From positions 20,504-84,503 of the forward strand of contig JAVJVZ010000057.1 in assembly GCA_040220855.1 (NCBI GenBank): a stretch of 64,000 nucleotides of DNA. Direction: 5' to 3'. Within the stretch, counting starts at the first letter, position 1. The number at the start of each line of letters is the position of its first letter. Shown here piece by piece: positions 7,627 to 15,852 of this stretch. The notes beneath the pieces are model-generated. The model ran no database searches and was not told where the DNA came from. It saw only the letters and a program-made list of their open reading frames with translations. A program made the position numbers and the translations under genes. Source of the stretch: JACKNG01 sp040220855 (lineage in GTDB: Bacteria > Pseudomonadota > Gammaproteobacteria > Ga0077536).

Positions 7627-10600
7627 TCAGCGTAACTGGCGCCAGGACTGGCGTCCGAGGGTCTGCGCGGCGCCGGCGATGTCGTTGACCTCGGTGGAGC
7701 CGTCGAGACCCGCGGTAACCGCGTGGTTGATGGTGCCGTCCTGGCTCGAGATGAGCGTGACCGGGGCGACCGTCGGTTCGCCAATCCAGCCGTTGTCGTG
7801 GGTGTAGCCACCGCTACCGTCCGACTGCGCATCGTTGGCCGAGAACGCATTGTCGCCATTGAGATCGAACACCGCGAAATTGGTGCGCGCACCGTTGACC
7901 GGATCGAAGGCCATCAACGAGGAGAACCCACCGGCGCTCTCGCAGCCGCCTGCCGGGGCATAGGTGTTGAAGATGACCAACGGGTCGTTGTTCTCGGTGA
8001 TGGTGATCGCCGGATCGGCGATGACGCGCTCGCCCTGGGCGCCGTTGACGGGCGAGACCAGGTCGAGATACCAGCCGTGCTGCGTGGTGTAGTCGACCAG
8101 GTTCTGCGTGAGCGTGCGCGTGAACTGGTCGGTGCCGTCGAAATCGTCGATGTCTTCCTCGATGATTGCCTGCGGCTGCAGCACCGTGGCCGGCTGCGGG
8201 CTGCCCCCCGGCAGCGCACGCGTGCCGACCGAGGCCACCGGCACGCCGTTGTCGCGGATGCCGTAGAAGGTGTCGACCGGCGCCGGGCTGCCGACCAGGT
8301 CATCACCGGAGACGAAGAAGCGCCCGGTACCGAAGAGCAGGATGTAGCCACCGTCCGGATGCACGATGATGGCCGGCTTGGCGGTGATCGGCTGCTCGGC
8401 ACCGGTCGGCGACTTGGCCGCGTAGAGCGGGCTGCCGCTGAAGGCGATGCTCCAGTTGGCCGGGTCGGGATCGGTGAGATCGAACTTCCACAAGCGGCCT
8501 CGCAGGTCACCCGCGTAGACATAGTCGTAACTGAAATCGGCATTCACATCGACCACGAGTGGCGTACCCAGGCCATTCGGCGACGCCCCGCTGCCGAGCC
8601 CGGTGTCGAAACGCCGGATCACGTTGCCGGTGGCGAGATCGATGACGAAGAGCTGCGCGCGCTCGCTCGTGCTGTTGTAGCCGTTGCCGGTGATGACCGC
8701 CCAGGAACCGTTGTTGAGGCGCGCGACCTGGGCCTTGCCGAGCACGTGGCCGAGTTCCGCATGGGTGTACTCCCACAGCACGTCGCTGGCGGCGAAGCCG
8801 GTCGGGTCGGACACGTCGAGCGCGAACAGCGCCTTGCCGCCGCGGCCGAGCGCGCCGACGAGCACCGCGCGCCAGGTCGATGACACGTAGGCATCGGCCG
8901 CCTGCAGCGCGCCGTCGACATAGAACTCGTGGTCGTAGCTTGGGCTGGTGAGCTCGGCGAGCTTACCGAACAGACCCCGCGGCACGTAGGCGAACTCCTC
9001 CGCGCCGGTGTCGGTGCGGATGCCATGCATCATGCCGTCGTTGGCACCGACGTAGACCATGTCGATACGCGACTGCTTGGTCGCGAGGTAGGCGTTGAAG
9101 CTGGTCCCTTCGGTGCCCGGCAGCAACTGGTAGGGCGGCGTGGTCTGCTGCTTGGTCACTGCGACCGGCGTCGAGTGGATGATGTCGCCGAGCAGCGAGT
9201 CGCGGTTGCGCAGGGTGCCGCCATTGGCCACTTCGCCGGTGCGCACGCCGCGCACATATTCGAGCACGGTCTGGCTGCCGATCGCGCCCTGCTGTGCGGC
9301 AGTCAGGTTGGCCCACTCGAACTCGGCGCCCTCGACCGTGCCGTCATCGACCCAGGTGAAGATGTCGCGCGCGTTCTCGAGCGGAATGTTCTCGCTCGCT
9401 GCCCACATGGTCGAGCCGATCACGCCACCGTCGAGGAACTCGTAGGCGAACAGCTCGCCATCCCAGTTGTCGGTATCGAAAAAGCCCTGGAAGATCAGCG
9501 TGCCGGTCTGGATCGACTGCGACGTCGCGGCGACCGCCGAGGCCGAACCGGTGCGATCGCCGATGTCGTTCAGTGCGTCGTTGAGGGTCTGGATCAGGCC
9601 CTGCGGATCCTGCCCGGCGAGGTAGCGGCCGCGCGAGTTGAAGGCGGCATGGCGCATGTCGTCGGTGGTCGTGATCTGGTCCGCGAACGGCTGCGGCCAC
9701 GGCGGCGGCGGGGTCGCCGGATCGTGGTTCGGCGGCGCCTCGGTCAGCGTGCCGTCGAGACCGAAGGACACCGCGTAGGTGACCATGTGCTGGGCATCGT
9801 TCTCGTCGATGTTGGTCATCACCGGCACGTTGTTCGGCAGCGACGACAGATCGCGCTCGTAGTACTGCATGGCGACGTCGGCGAGGGTGTCGGAGAAATT
9901 GTCGGCATGCGGGCCACCGTCCCACGGCCCGGGCCCGTCGGCGTCATCATTGCCGACACTCGGGCTGCCGCCGTTCCAGAAACCGTCTGAGAACAACACG
10001 GTGAAGTTCTGCTGGCATTCGCCGCCGTCCGATGCCGGCAGGATGGGCGAATCATCACTGAAGCCCAGGTTGCTGTGCAGGTAATTGCCGGCATCGTTCT
10101 GGTCGAAGTAACGGCCGACGTTGCGCAGCAGCAGGCGTAGAGGGGTACCGCCGACGGAGTTGATCTGGAACAGCTCGTCGAGGAGATTCTCTTTCGCCGC
10201 AGCATCGGTCATGTTCGACACAGCGGTACCCACGGCGTTGTTGTTGTGCAGCGTGGCGAGACCCATGCGCTGATTCGAATTGGTGATGAGTTCGGAGATG
10301 GCGCGCTTCAGCACGTGCTCGCGCTTGCGGTAGTAGGCATACCAGTTCGCGTAGTTGGTCTGCTCTGCCGGTGAGAGATCGTCGACGAACACCCAGCGTG
10401 CGTCGTTCGGCCAGGCGTTGTCGTGACGCCAAAGGTAACTGCCGTCATTCGGTGCGTGAGGAGGACACTCGCCCCACTGGTAACGGCCGTCCACCGGGTT
10501 ACCACCTGCACCGTCGACCCACACGCCGTAGACGGCAGGCCGGCCAGTACCATCGACGGCGAGCAGGTTGACCGTACCTTCGTCCGGGTCGTAGGGATTC

Positions 10601-11022
10601 CAGCGAACCGCATTGATCGACTGGTTACCGAACGGCACGCCATCCTCGTCCTCGCCGAGCCAGGGTGTGTAGGTGACGTTGGGGTCGTAGGCGAGCACGT
10701 TGTAGCCCGCGCACATCTCGAGATCCTCGACCCAATCGTTCGGCGACATGTCGAGGTTGCCGCTGTTCGGGTTCCACGGGTGCACTTCGAGTGCCCCGTT
10801 GGAGAGGGTGATTTCCCAGTCCATCGAGCCCGAGTCATCGAGCGCGAAGAAGATGTTGGCCGGCACGTCGTTGGCGAGGAACAGCGGCGTGTCCGGAATC
10901 GACAGGGCGGCGTTGGCACCCGCCACGTGGCCGATCAGCAGGCCGGCGAGGAAAGCGCGCAGCGCGGCGCGAACGCGTGCAGGGCGACAGGAAGACGGCG
11001 TGTTCGGCTTGCGCATCGGCAT
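7627..11022 (-). CDS. pilY1: PilY1-type pilus tip adhesin / biogenesis factor
   Basis: An 1131-residue secreted protein. It has a signal peptide (residues 1 to about 38, cleaved near GANA) and an N-terminal von Willebrand A-like region starting with IFFALDDSGSMDWE, where Asp62-Ser66 form a MIDAS-type metal site. The C-terminal part (about 640 to 1050) is the PilY1 beta-propeller, beginning near VYVGANDGMMHGI. It contains the calcium-loop-like motif VDVNADFSYDYVYAGDLRG around residues 820-840 and then LWKFD. In Pseudomonas PilY1 sits at the pilus tip, promotes extension against PilT, and signals surface contact through FimS-AlgR. It is the fifth gene of the operon, 25 bases after pilX. No RGD tripeptide was noticed. 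Confidence 0.92.
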   Translation of the reverse strand: MPMRKPNTPSSCRPARVRAALRAFLAGLLIGHVAGANAALSIPDTPLFLANDVPANIFFALDDSGSMDWEITLSNGALEVHPWNPNSGNLDMSPNDWVEDLEMCAGYNVLAYDPNVTYTPWLGEDEDGVPFGNQSINAVRWNPYDPDEGTVNLLAVDGTGRPAVYGVWVDGAGGNPVDGRYQWGECPPHAPNDGSYLWRHDNAWPNDARWVFVDDLSPAEQTNYANWYAYYRKREHVLKRAISELITNSNQRMGLATLHNNNAVGTAVSNMTDAAAKENLLDELFQINSVGGTPLRLLLRNVGRYFDQNDAGNYLHSNLGFSDDSPILPASDGGECQQNFTVLFSDGFWNGGSPSVGNDDADGPGPWDGGPHADNFSDTLADVAMQYYERDLSSLPNNVPVMTNIDENDAQHMVTYAVSFGLDGTLTEAPPNHDPATPPPPWPQPFADQITTTDDMRHAAFNSRGRYLAGQDPQGLIQTLNDALNDIGDRTGSASAVAATSQSIQTGTLIFQGFFDTDNWDGELFAYEFLDGGVIGSTMWAASENIPLENARDIFTWVDDGTVEGAEFEWANLTAAQQGAIGSQTVLEYVRGVRTGEVANGGTLRNRDSLLGDIIHSTPVAVTKQQTTPPYQLLPGTEGTSFNAYLATKQSRIDMVYVGANDGMMHGIRTDTGAEEFAYVPRGLFGKLAELTSPSYDHEFYVDGALQAADAYVSSTWRAVLVGALGRGGKALFALDVSDPTGFAASDVLWEYTHAELGHVLGKAQVARLNNGSWAVITGNGYNSTSERAQLFVIDLATGNVIRRFDTGLGSGASPNGLGTPLVVDVNADFSYDYVYAGDLRGRLWKFDLTDPDPANWSIAFSGSPLYAAKSPTGAEQPITAKPAIIVHPDGGYILLFGTGRFFVSGDDLVGSPAPVDTFYGIRDNGVPVASVGTRALPGGSPQPATVLQPQAIIEEDIDDFDGTDQFTRTLTQNLVDYTTQHGWYLDLVSPVNGAQGERVIADPAITITENNDPLVIFNTYAPAGGCESAGGFSSLMAFDPVNGARTNFAVFDLNGDNAFSANDAQSDGSGGYTHDNGWIGEPTVAPVTLISSQDGTINHAVTAGLDGSTEVNDIAGAAQTLGRQSWRQLR

Positions 11023-11047
11023 GCTCTCCGTGGCGGGCGTCGGCGCG

Positions 11048-11560
11048 CTACTTGCGGGTCAACGTGGTCGACTGGGTCACCGTGCTGGCATTGAGGTTGT
11101 TCCCCCAGCCCTGCGCGGAGACGCGGTAGGCGTAGCGCCAGCAATCGGTGTTGGAGCTCGCATCGGCGTCGAGCAGGCAGTTGTCGTCACGCGGTACACC
11201 GCCGAGGTACTCGACGACGTACTGCGGCTGGGCGGCGACGCCGCCCAGCGCGGTACCCCCGCGCGTCTGCCACGCCGTGGCGCTCGCGTCCCATACCGCT
11301 TCGGCGCCGGCGGTCGGCTGGTAGAGCCCACCGGTGCCATCGGTCGGCGCGTAGATGGGGAAAGCCTCGGCGGCGTCCTCGCCGTCGCGCAGTGCTGCCT
11401 CGGCGGCATCGAAGGAATTCTGCTTGTTGCGGAAATGGCCGGCCATGCGTTCGCTGACGACGGTCGACTGCACCGTCGAAACGCCGAGCATGGTGAGTAC
11501 CAGCAGCATGATGAGCGCAATGACGAGCATCGCGCCGTCCTGGTGTTTCCTGGATGGCAT
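11048..11560 (-). CDS. pilX: Minor pilin PilX
   Basis: The 170-residue product opens with a PilX-type N-terminal segment: a short basic leader (MPSRKHQDG) then AMLVIALIMLLVLTMLGVS, followed by QSTVVSERMAGHFRNKQNSFDAAEAALRDGE, the conserved PilX helix. Gly before Ala is the expected prepilin peptidase site; unlike other pilins the mature chain lacks the usual FTLIE start, which is typical of PilX. Two cysteines (in DDNCLLD and NTDCWRY) may form a disulfide. PilX primes pilus assembly together with PilV, PilW and PilY1. The gene lies 14 bases after pilW and 25 before pilY1. Confidence 0.85.
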   Translation of the reverse strand: MPSRKHQDGAMLVIALIMLLVLTMLGVSTVQSTVVSERMAGHFRNKQNSFDAAEAALRDGEDAAEAFPIYAPTDGTGGLYQPTAGAEAVWDASATAWQTRGGTALGGVAAQPQYVVEYLGGVPRDDNCLLDADASSNTDCWRYAYRVSAQGWGNNLNASTVTQSTTLTRK

Positions 11561-11574
11561 GGTTCGACTCCCGG

Positions 11575-12699
11575 TCAGGGCACGCGGTTGCGCAGGCCGA
11601 CGGTGGTGGAGAAGACGAGACGCAGGCGGCGATCGGCGTTCGCGCCACTGTTGACGACGGTCCCATCGACGAAAGTGACCGGCACCGGGGCGTCGGTCAC
11701 GCGATCCTCGCTGCTCTTGATGAGGAGCGAGATACGTACGCTGACCACGCGCGACCAGTCGGTCACGCCAGCCGCATCGACATAGGCATCGGCATACTCG
11801 TCGCCACCGGTATCGACGCCGTAATTGATGCGCATCATCTCGACCCCCTTGGCGACCGGCAGCGCTGCCGGGGCCACGCCACCGTCGCTCACGCCGATGC
11901 GATAGAGCGCCGGCACCGGGTCCGCGGTGCCGTCGCCGTCTTCGTCGGCGTTATCGTCGGCGATGAAGTAGGTGGCGCCCACCAGCGGCGAGATGATCGC
12001 GCCTGCCTGGTAGGTCTGCTGCAACGCCGCGTTCGGCGTGATCTGCTTGAGACCGGTGGCATCGGCCAGCGCCGTCACACGGAACAGGTCGGCGCGACGA
12101 CAATCCGTCACGAGCACGAGATCCTCGGTGCCCGGGGTGCTGCCGTTGACGGCGAGGGCCGGCTGGAAGCCCGGGAAATCGGCCTGGCGTACCGCGATGG
12201 CGCCACCGGCCGTGGCCATGTCGGCGGCGACCAGCGTCGCCGTCTCGGATGCCCGCACCACTTGCACGATGTCGCTCGTCTGGCAGGTGGCATTCCCGCC
12301 ACCTGCCGTATTACAGATGGTGAGGTCGGCGCCGAGATGGTCCTGCGGCGGGCTGCCAGCAGTCCACCAGCCGTCGCCATCGTCGTAGCCGAACAGTGCG
12401 TTGGCGAGGTCGACCGCGGGCGGCGTGCCGTTGGCGACGTTGTTCACCGCGACCTGGCGACGACTGCTGCAACCGACGTAGCCGGCCATGCGGATGTCGC
12501 GCGCGATCGCCTGCATCGCGAAGCGCCCGTCCTCCTGCATGCGCGACAGCGCCTGGCTGAAGCGGAAACTCTGCTTGTTGGCGGTGAAGGCCTGCAGCGC
12601 CGAGCCCATGATGATGAGGCCGAGCGTCATCGCGACCATCAACTCGACCAGCGAAAGGCCGTGCTGGGCGCGTGCGTGCGAGGATGTCGTACGAATCAT
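11575..12699 (-). CDS. pilW: Minor pilin PilW
   Basis: From the ATG at 12699 the product is 374 residues. The class III signal is clear: RAQHGLSLVELMVAMTLGLI, with Gly before the cut and Glu at +5. It continues with the conserved QSFRFSQALSRMQEDGRFAMQAIARDIRMAGYVGC, typical of PilW. The length fits large minor pilins. Several cysteines lie in the C-terminal region. Upstream in-frame residues look like out-of-frame translation of pilV, so the ATG at 12699 is preferred. PilW belongs to the tip complex that initiates pilus assembly. It follows pilV by 31 bases. Confidence 0.88.
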   Translation of the reverse strand: MIRTTSSHARAQHGLSLVELMVAMTLGLIIMGSALQAFTANKQSFRFSQALSRMQEDGRFAMQAIARDIRMAGYVGCSSRRQVAVNNVANGTPPAVDLANALFGYDDGDGWWTAGSPPQDHLGADLTICNTAGGGNATCQTSDIVQVVRASETATLVAADMATAGGAIAVRQADFPGFQPALAVNGSTPGTEDLVLVTDCRRADLFRVTALADATGLKQITPNAALQQTYQAGAIISPLVGATYFIADDNADEDGDGTADPVPALYRIGVSDGGVAPAALPVAKGVEMMRINYGVDTGGDEYADAYVDAAGVTDWSRVVSVRISLLIKSSEDRVTDAPVPVTFVDGTVVNSGANADRRLRLVFSTTVGLRNRVP

Positions 12700-12730
12700 G
12701 ACGGTGCTTCCGGAACGCGGGCGCGAGCGC

Positions 12731-13183
12731 TCAGATCTCGCTGGTGAAATCGAACTGGCGGGCGGTGGCCCCGGCCTCGGCGCGGCTGTCGTCCCACACC
12801 ACGCTGACCGTGCAGGTACCGTCGGCACCGCAATTGATCGCGGCGGCACCACCGGGCAGGAGGCCGAGCCGCGTGTTGAACCATTCGGCGAGATCGTCGT
12901 CGGCGAGCGGCGGCGCACCGTCCCCGCTCGGCAGGTCGTCGTCGACGGCGCGGTTGTAATCGCCATTGAGCGCCGCGCTGCGATTGGCCCGCAGACGATC
13001 CATCAGGTCGTAGGCGATGAGCACGGCCTGCGAGCGCTGGTGGGAACTCGAGCCCCCGCGCAGGCTAGTCGCCTGCAACGCCGTCACGCCGAGCACGCCG
13101 ACGGCCAGCACGAACAAGGCAACCAGCGTCTCCACCATGGAGAAGCCACGCGCGCGGACCGGCTGGGAGCGACGCGCGCTCAC
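12731..13183 (-). CDS. pilV: Minor pilin PilV
   Basis: The product (150 residues from the GTG at 13183) contains the prepilin signal RARGFSMVETLVALFVLAVGVLGVTALQ, with Gly-Phe at the cut site and Glu at +5, followed by the PilV-type helix SLRGGSSSHQRSQAVLIAYDLMDRLRANR. The GTG at 13183 overlaps the fimT/U stop (GTGA, 13180-13183), the commonest kind of coupled start here; a GTG two codons earlier at 13189 is also possible. Cysteines in the C-terminal part (NCGADGTC) suggest a disulfide. PilV is part of the priming minor-pilin set. Confidence 0.85.
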   Translation of the reverse strand: MSARRSQPVRARGFSMVETLVALFVLAVGVLGVTALQATSLRGGSSSHQRSQAVLIAYDLMDRLRANRSAALNGDYNRAVDDDLPSGDGAPPLADDDLAEWFNTRLGLLPGGAAAINCGADGTCTVSVVWDDSRAEAGATARQFDFTSEI

Positions 13184-13677
13184 GGGCACGCCTGCCGCGT
13201 GAGATCGACGTAGCCCGCCATCGCAACGCTCAACACGCGTTGGCGGTTATTGCCGTTGTTGCAGTGATCGGGTAGCAGCGTGAAGCTCGCGAGGACGCCG
13301 ACTTCGCCGGTCGGACGGAATTCGACGCGTGCCGGCGCACTGCTGAAGGTGACCTGGTCGACCGCCGGGAAACTGCGCAGTACCGGCTCGCCGGTCTCCG
13401 GGAAGACGTCGTCGCCGTCGCTGTCGATACCGACTACCCAGCCATTGCTCCAGTTGCCGCCGGCGAGTGGCGCGAGGGTGACCTCGACGCCGCGGCCGAC
13501 CGCTTCGCTGCGCGCAAGGTGCAGTGCGCTGGCGAGATTGTTGACCTCGGTGGCGGTGGCGTTCGTCTGGACCAGGCTGCGAAAGTTGGGCACGCCTACG
13601 CCAAGCACGATCATGGCGACCGCGAGGGCGACCATCAGCTCGATGATCGTGAATCCGGATTGCCGCTGTTGATGCAT
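13180..13677 (-). CDS. FimT/FimU-type minor pilin (GspH family)
   Basis: The first gene of the pilus operon encodes a 165-residue pseudopilin. MHQQRQSGFTIIELMVALAV carries the prepilin peptidase site (Gly before Phe) and Glu at +5. The following region (FRSLVQTNATATEVNNLASALHLARSEAVGRGVEV) is the hallmark GspH/FimT helix. The C-terminal half has two cysteines (DHCNNGNN and RQACP). The ATG at 13677 is chosen because it gives a six-residue leader; upstream residues look non-coding. By order (first gene before pilV) it corresponds to Pseudomonas fimU, but FimT and FimU are hard to tell apart, so no symbol is given. Confidence 0.85.
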   Translation of the reverse strand: MHQQRQSGFTIIELMVALAVAMIVLGVGVPNFRSLVQTNATATEVNNLASALHLARSEAVGRGVEVTLAPLAGGNWSNGWVVGIDSDGDDVFPETGEPVLRSFPAVDQVTFSSAPARVEFRPTGEVGVLASFTLLPDHCNNGNNRQRVLSVAMAGYVDLTRQACP

Positions 13678-13691
13678 CCGCTGTGTTCCTG

Positions 13692-13700
13692 CCGTTCGGA
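13692..13700. promoter_or_regulatory. AlgR-like box upstream of the pilus operon (weak)
   Basis: CCGTTCGGA, read on the + strand, matches seven of nine positions of the Pseudomonas AlgR consensus CCGTTCGTC. It lies 15 bases upstream of the fimT/U start codon. In Pseudomonas AlgR activates this operon through such sites. A nine-base match is weak evidence, and the position close to the start codon is unusual. Confidence 0.25.
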
Positions 13701-13753
13701 GGGCTGCGCCTCGTTCAATGCTCGCCGCGTCCATCGGGGCGCGGCTCGATGCA

Positions 13754-13765
13754 GCCGTTAACGGC
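13754..13765. promoter_or_regulatory. 12-bp perfect palindrome upstream of the pilus operon
   Basis: GCCGTTAACGGC is a perfect palindrome 77 bases upstream of the fimT/U start. Its halves (CCGTT/AACGG) share the core of AlgR sites. It is AT-richer than its surroundings and could be an operator. Function is inferred from position only. Confidence 0.3.
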
Positions 13766-13887
13766 AGGCTGCGCGAGCGGCTTTAGGTGCATCGGCGGGG
13801 CGCCTACGGGAGACGCGCGAAACTGTCGGTGCCGTCACACGCCGGGGCGTCGGCGAGCCAGCGACGCCGGGAAACCTGTGACGCGGT

Positions 13888-14169
13888 TCAGGATCGGGCG
13901 AAGGTGCCGGGCAGGCCGTCGAGCGAGCGACGCGACGTGTCCCCCGGGCTGGCGACCGTCTCGCGCCCGGCGAGGCCGAGTTCGGCCAGCGTCGGTTCAC
14001 GGCGGCTGCGCGCCGCGATGCGGCTGAGCTCGCGCACGAGCATCACGCCGGCCGCACCGATGAGCGCGAGGCCGGCCAGCAGCCAGGGCAGCGGGTTGGC
14101 CAGGCACAACGACGCCATGAGCGCGCTGAGCCCGAGAGTCCAGGTGAGGGTGAGTGACAAGTGGCGCAT
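13888..14169 (-). CDS. Small two-helix membrane protein, unknown
   Basis: From the ATG at 14169 the product is 93 residues: two membrane helices (about 3-23, LSLTLTWTLGLSALMASLCL, and 27-46, LPWLLAGLALIGAAGVMLV) with a tight turn, then a basic cytoplasmic stretch (RELSRIAARSRREP) and a polar tail. It lies upstream of the pilus operon on the same strand but more than 200 bases away, so it need not belong to it. No family was recognised. A longer frame to 14235 adds only Arg/Pro/Ala-rich residues of non-coding look. Confidence 0.5.
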   Translation of the reverse strand: MRHLSLTLTWTLGLSALMASLCLANPLPWLLAGLALIGAAGVMLVRELSRIAARSRREPTLAELGLAGRETVASPGDTSRRSLDGLPGTFARS

Positions 14170-14334
14170 GGCGGGTCTCGCTCGTGGGGCCGCGGCGCGC
14201 GGCGCCTCGGGCTTTCCTATCGGCGCGCTGGGCAACGCGCTTTAGCGCAAGCGCCCCACGACCCGCACGTTCGCGGCGCCATCCGTGGCCCGTCCAGCAC
14301 GCCGCGGAGGCCGGCTACACCTCGCCGCCCGGTA

Positions 14335-15777
14335 TCAGGGCGACCCCGCGCACACCGGCGGCCGCCGCTCCGCCCACGGCCGCGCCTGCTCGAGCTGCGC
14401 CGCAAGGCGCAACAGCATGCCCTCGTCGCCCTGGCGGGCGGTGAAGTGCAGTCCGATCGGCAGGCCGGTCGCGCTCCACGCCAGTGGCAGCGAGATCGCC
14501 GGCTGGCCGCTCGCGTTGGCGAGGTAGGTGTAAGGTGAGAAACGCGCCATGCGCCGGCGCAACTCGAACGGATCGCCGGCGTAGACCAGCGTGCCGAGCG
14601 GCACCGGCGGCTGGCCGAGGGTGGTCGTCAACCACAGGTCGCGACGCTCCCAGAAGGCCGCCATGGCACGCACCTCGGCCTGCACATCCTGCATCGCGAG
14701 CAGGTAGTCGGCCGCGGAGACGCCGCTACCACGCTCGGCGAAGGCCCACACGAACGGTTCGAAGTACTCGGCCGAAGGCGCGCGTCCCAGCCGGCGTGCC
14801 CAATCGGCCACCGCCCACGCGACGAGCGCGGCAAGGAGCGTGGTGTACTTCGTCCACAGCTCGTACGCGTCGAACACCGGCGCCGCCTCCTCGACCTCGT
14901 GCCCGAGCTCGGCAAGCAGTGTTGCAGTCGACTCGATGGCGGCGACGCACTCGGCGTCGAGCGGGTCACCGAGCGGCGTGGTGGTCGAGTAGCCGATGCG
15001 CAGCCGCCCCGGCGGCAGGGCAAGCTCCTCCGCGTACGCGCGCGCTGGCGGCGGCGCGATGTAGGGCTCACCAGCGGCAGGGCCCGCGACGGCATCGAGC
15101 AGCGCCGCGCAGTCGCGCACGCTGCGTGTGAGGCCGTGCTCGACGAAGAAGCCGGCGAGGATGTCACCGTAATGCGGCGCGAGGGTGCCGCGTCCGCGGG
15201 TCGGCTTGAGCCCGACCAGGCCGCAGGCCGAGGCCGGGATGCGAATCGAGCCACCGACGTCATTGCCGTGGGCCATCGGCACCACGCGTGCCGCCACCGC
15301 GGCACCGGCGCCACCGCTGGAACCGCCGGGCGTGCGTGCGAGGTCCCACGGATTGTGCGTCGCGCCAAAGCGCGCCGGCTCGGTGGTGACCCCGATGGCG
15401 AGTTCGGGGAGATTGGTCTTGCCGATGGTGACGAGGCCGGCGGCATCGAAGCGCCGCACGACCTCCGAATCGAGAGCCGGCACGTATCCCTCGAGGAAGC
15501 GGCTGCCTTCGTAGAACGGCACGCCGGCAACCTCGGCGGCGAAATCCTTCATGAGGAAAGGGACGCCGCGAAACGGGCCATCGGGCAAGGGCCCCTGTGC
15601 GCGCTCGCGGGCGCGCTCGAACATCGGCGTGATCACCGCGTTGAGCGGCCCATTGACGGCTTCGAGACGCCGGATGGCGTCGTCGACGAGCTCCAGCGGG
15701 CTCACCTCGCCGGCGCGCACCAGGGCCGCGAGTGCGGTGGCGTCGAGTCGTCCGAAGTCAGTTGTCTCCATGGCCAT
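14335..15777 (-). CDS. Amidase (amidase-signature family)
   Basis: A 480-residue member of the amidase-signature hydrolases, which split C-N bonds of amides by a Ser-cisSer-Lys triad. All three are visible: Lys77 in PFLMKDFAAEVAG, cis-Ser154 in TPGGSSGGAGAAVA, and nucleophile Ser178 in NDVGGSIRIPAS; the 24-residue Ser-Ser spacing equals that of fatty-acid amide hydrolase. The typical C-terminal block ANASGQPAISLPLAWSATGLPIGL is present. The ATG at 15777 follows GAGGAGGGAG, a strong ribosome site; an ATG two codons later is also possible. There are no Gat partners, so it is a stand-alone amidase whose substrate cannot be told. It is divergent from the MATE transporter. Confidence 0.9.
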   Translation of the reverse strand: MAMETTDFGRLDATALAALVRAGEVSPLELVDDAIRRLEAVNGPLNAVITPMFERARERAQGPLPDGPFRGVPFLMKDFAAEVAGVPFYEGSRFLEGYVPALDSEVVRRFDAAGLVTIGKTNLPELAIGVTTEPARFGATHNPWDLARTPGGSSGGAGAAVAARVVPMAHGNDVGGSIRIPASACGLVGLKPTRGRGTLAPHYGDILAGFFVEHGLTRSVRDCAALLDAVAGPAAGEPYIAPPPARAYAEELALPPGRLRIGYSTTTPLGDPLDAECVAAIESTATLLAELGHEVEEAAPVFDAYELWTKYTTLLAALVAWAVADWARRLGRAPSAEYFEPFVWAFAERGSGVSAADYLLAMQDVQAEVRAMAAFWERRDLWLTTTLGQPPVPLGTLVYAGDPFELRRRMARFSPYTYLANASGQPAISLPLAWSATGLPIGLHFTARQGDEGMLLRLAAQLEQARPWAERRPPVCAGSP

Positions 15778-15852
15778 CAATCGCTCCCTCCTCGCCCGGG
15801 CTGATATGGCCGCCGAGCGTAGCAGAAGCGGGACGCAGCGCGCGGACGTCGA

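Noticed and set aside
7723..8883. Long open frame on the + strand opposite pilY1 (386 codons)
   Set aside because: It is the antisense shadow of pilY1; its sequence is Arg/Asp/Gly-rich without ribosome site or family motifs.
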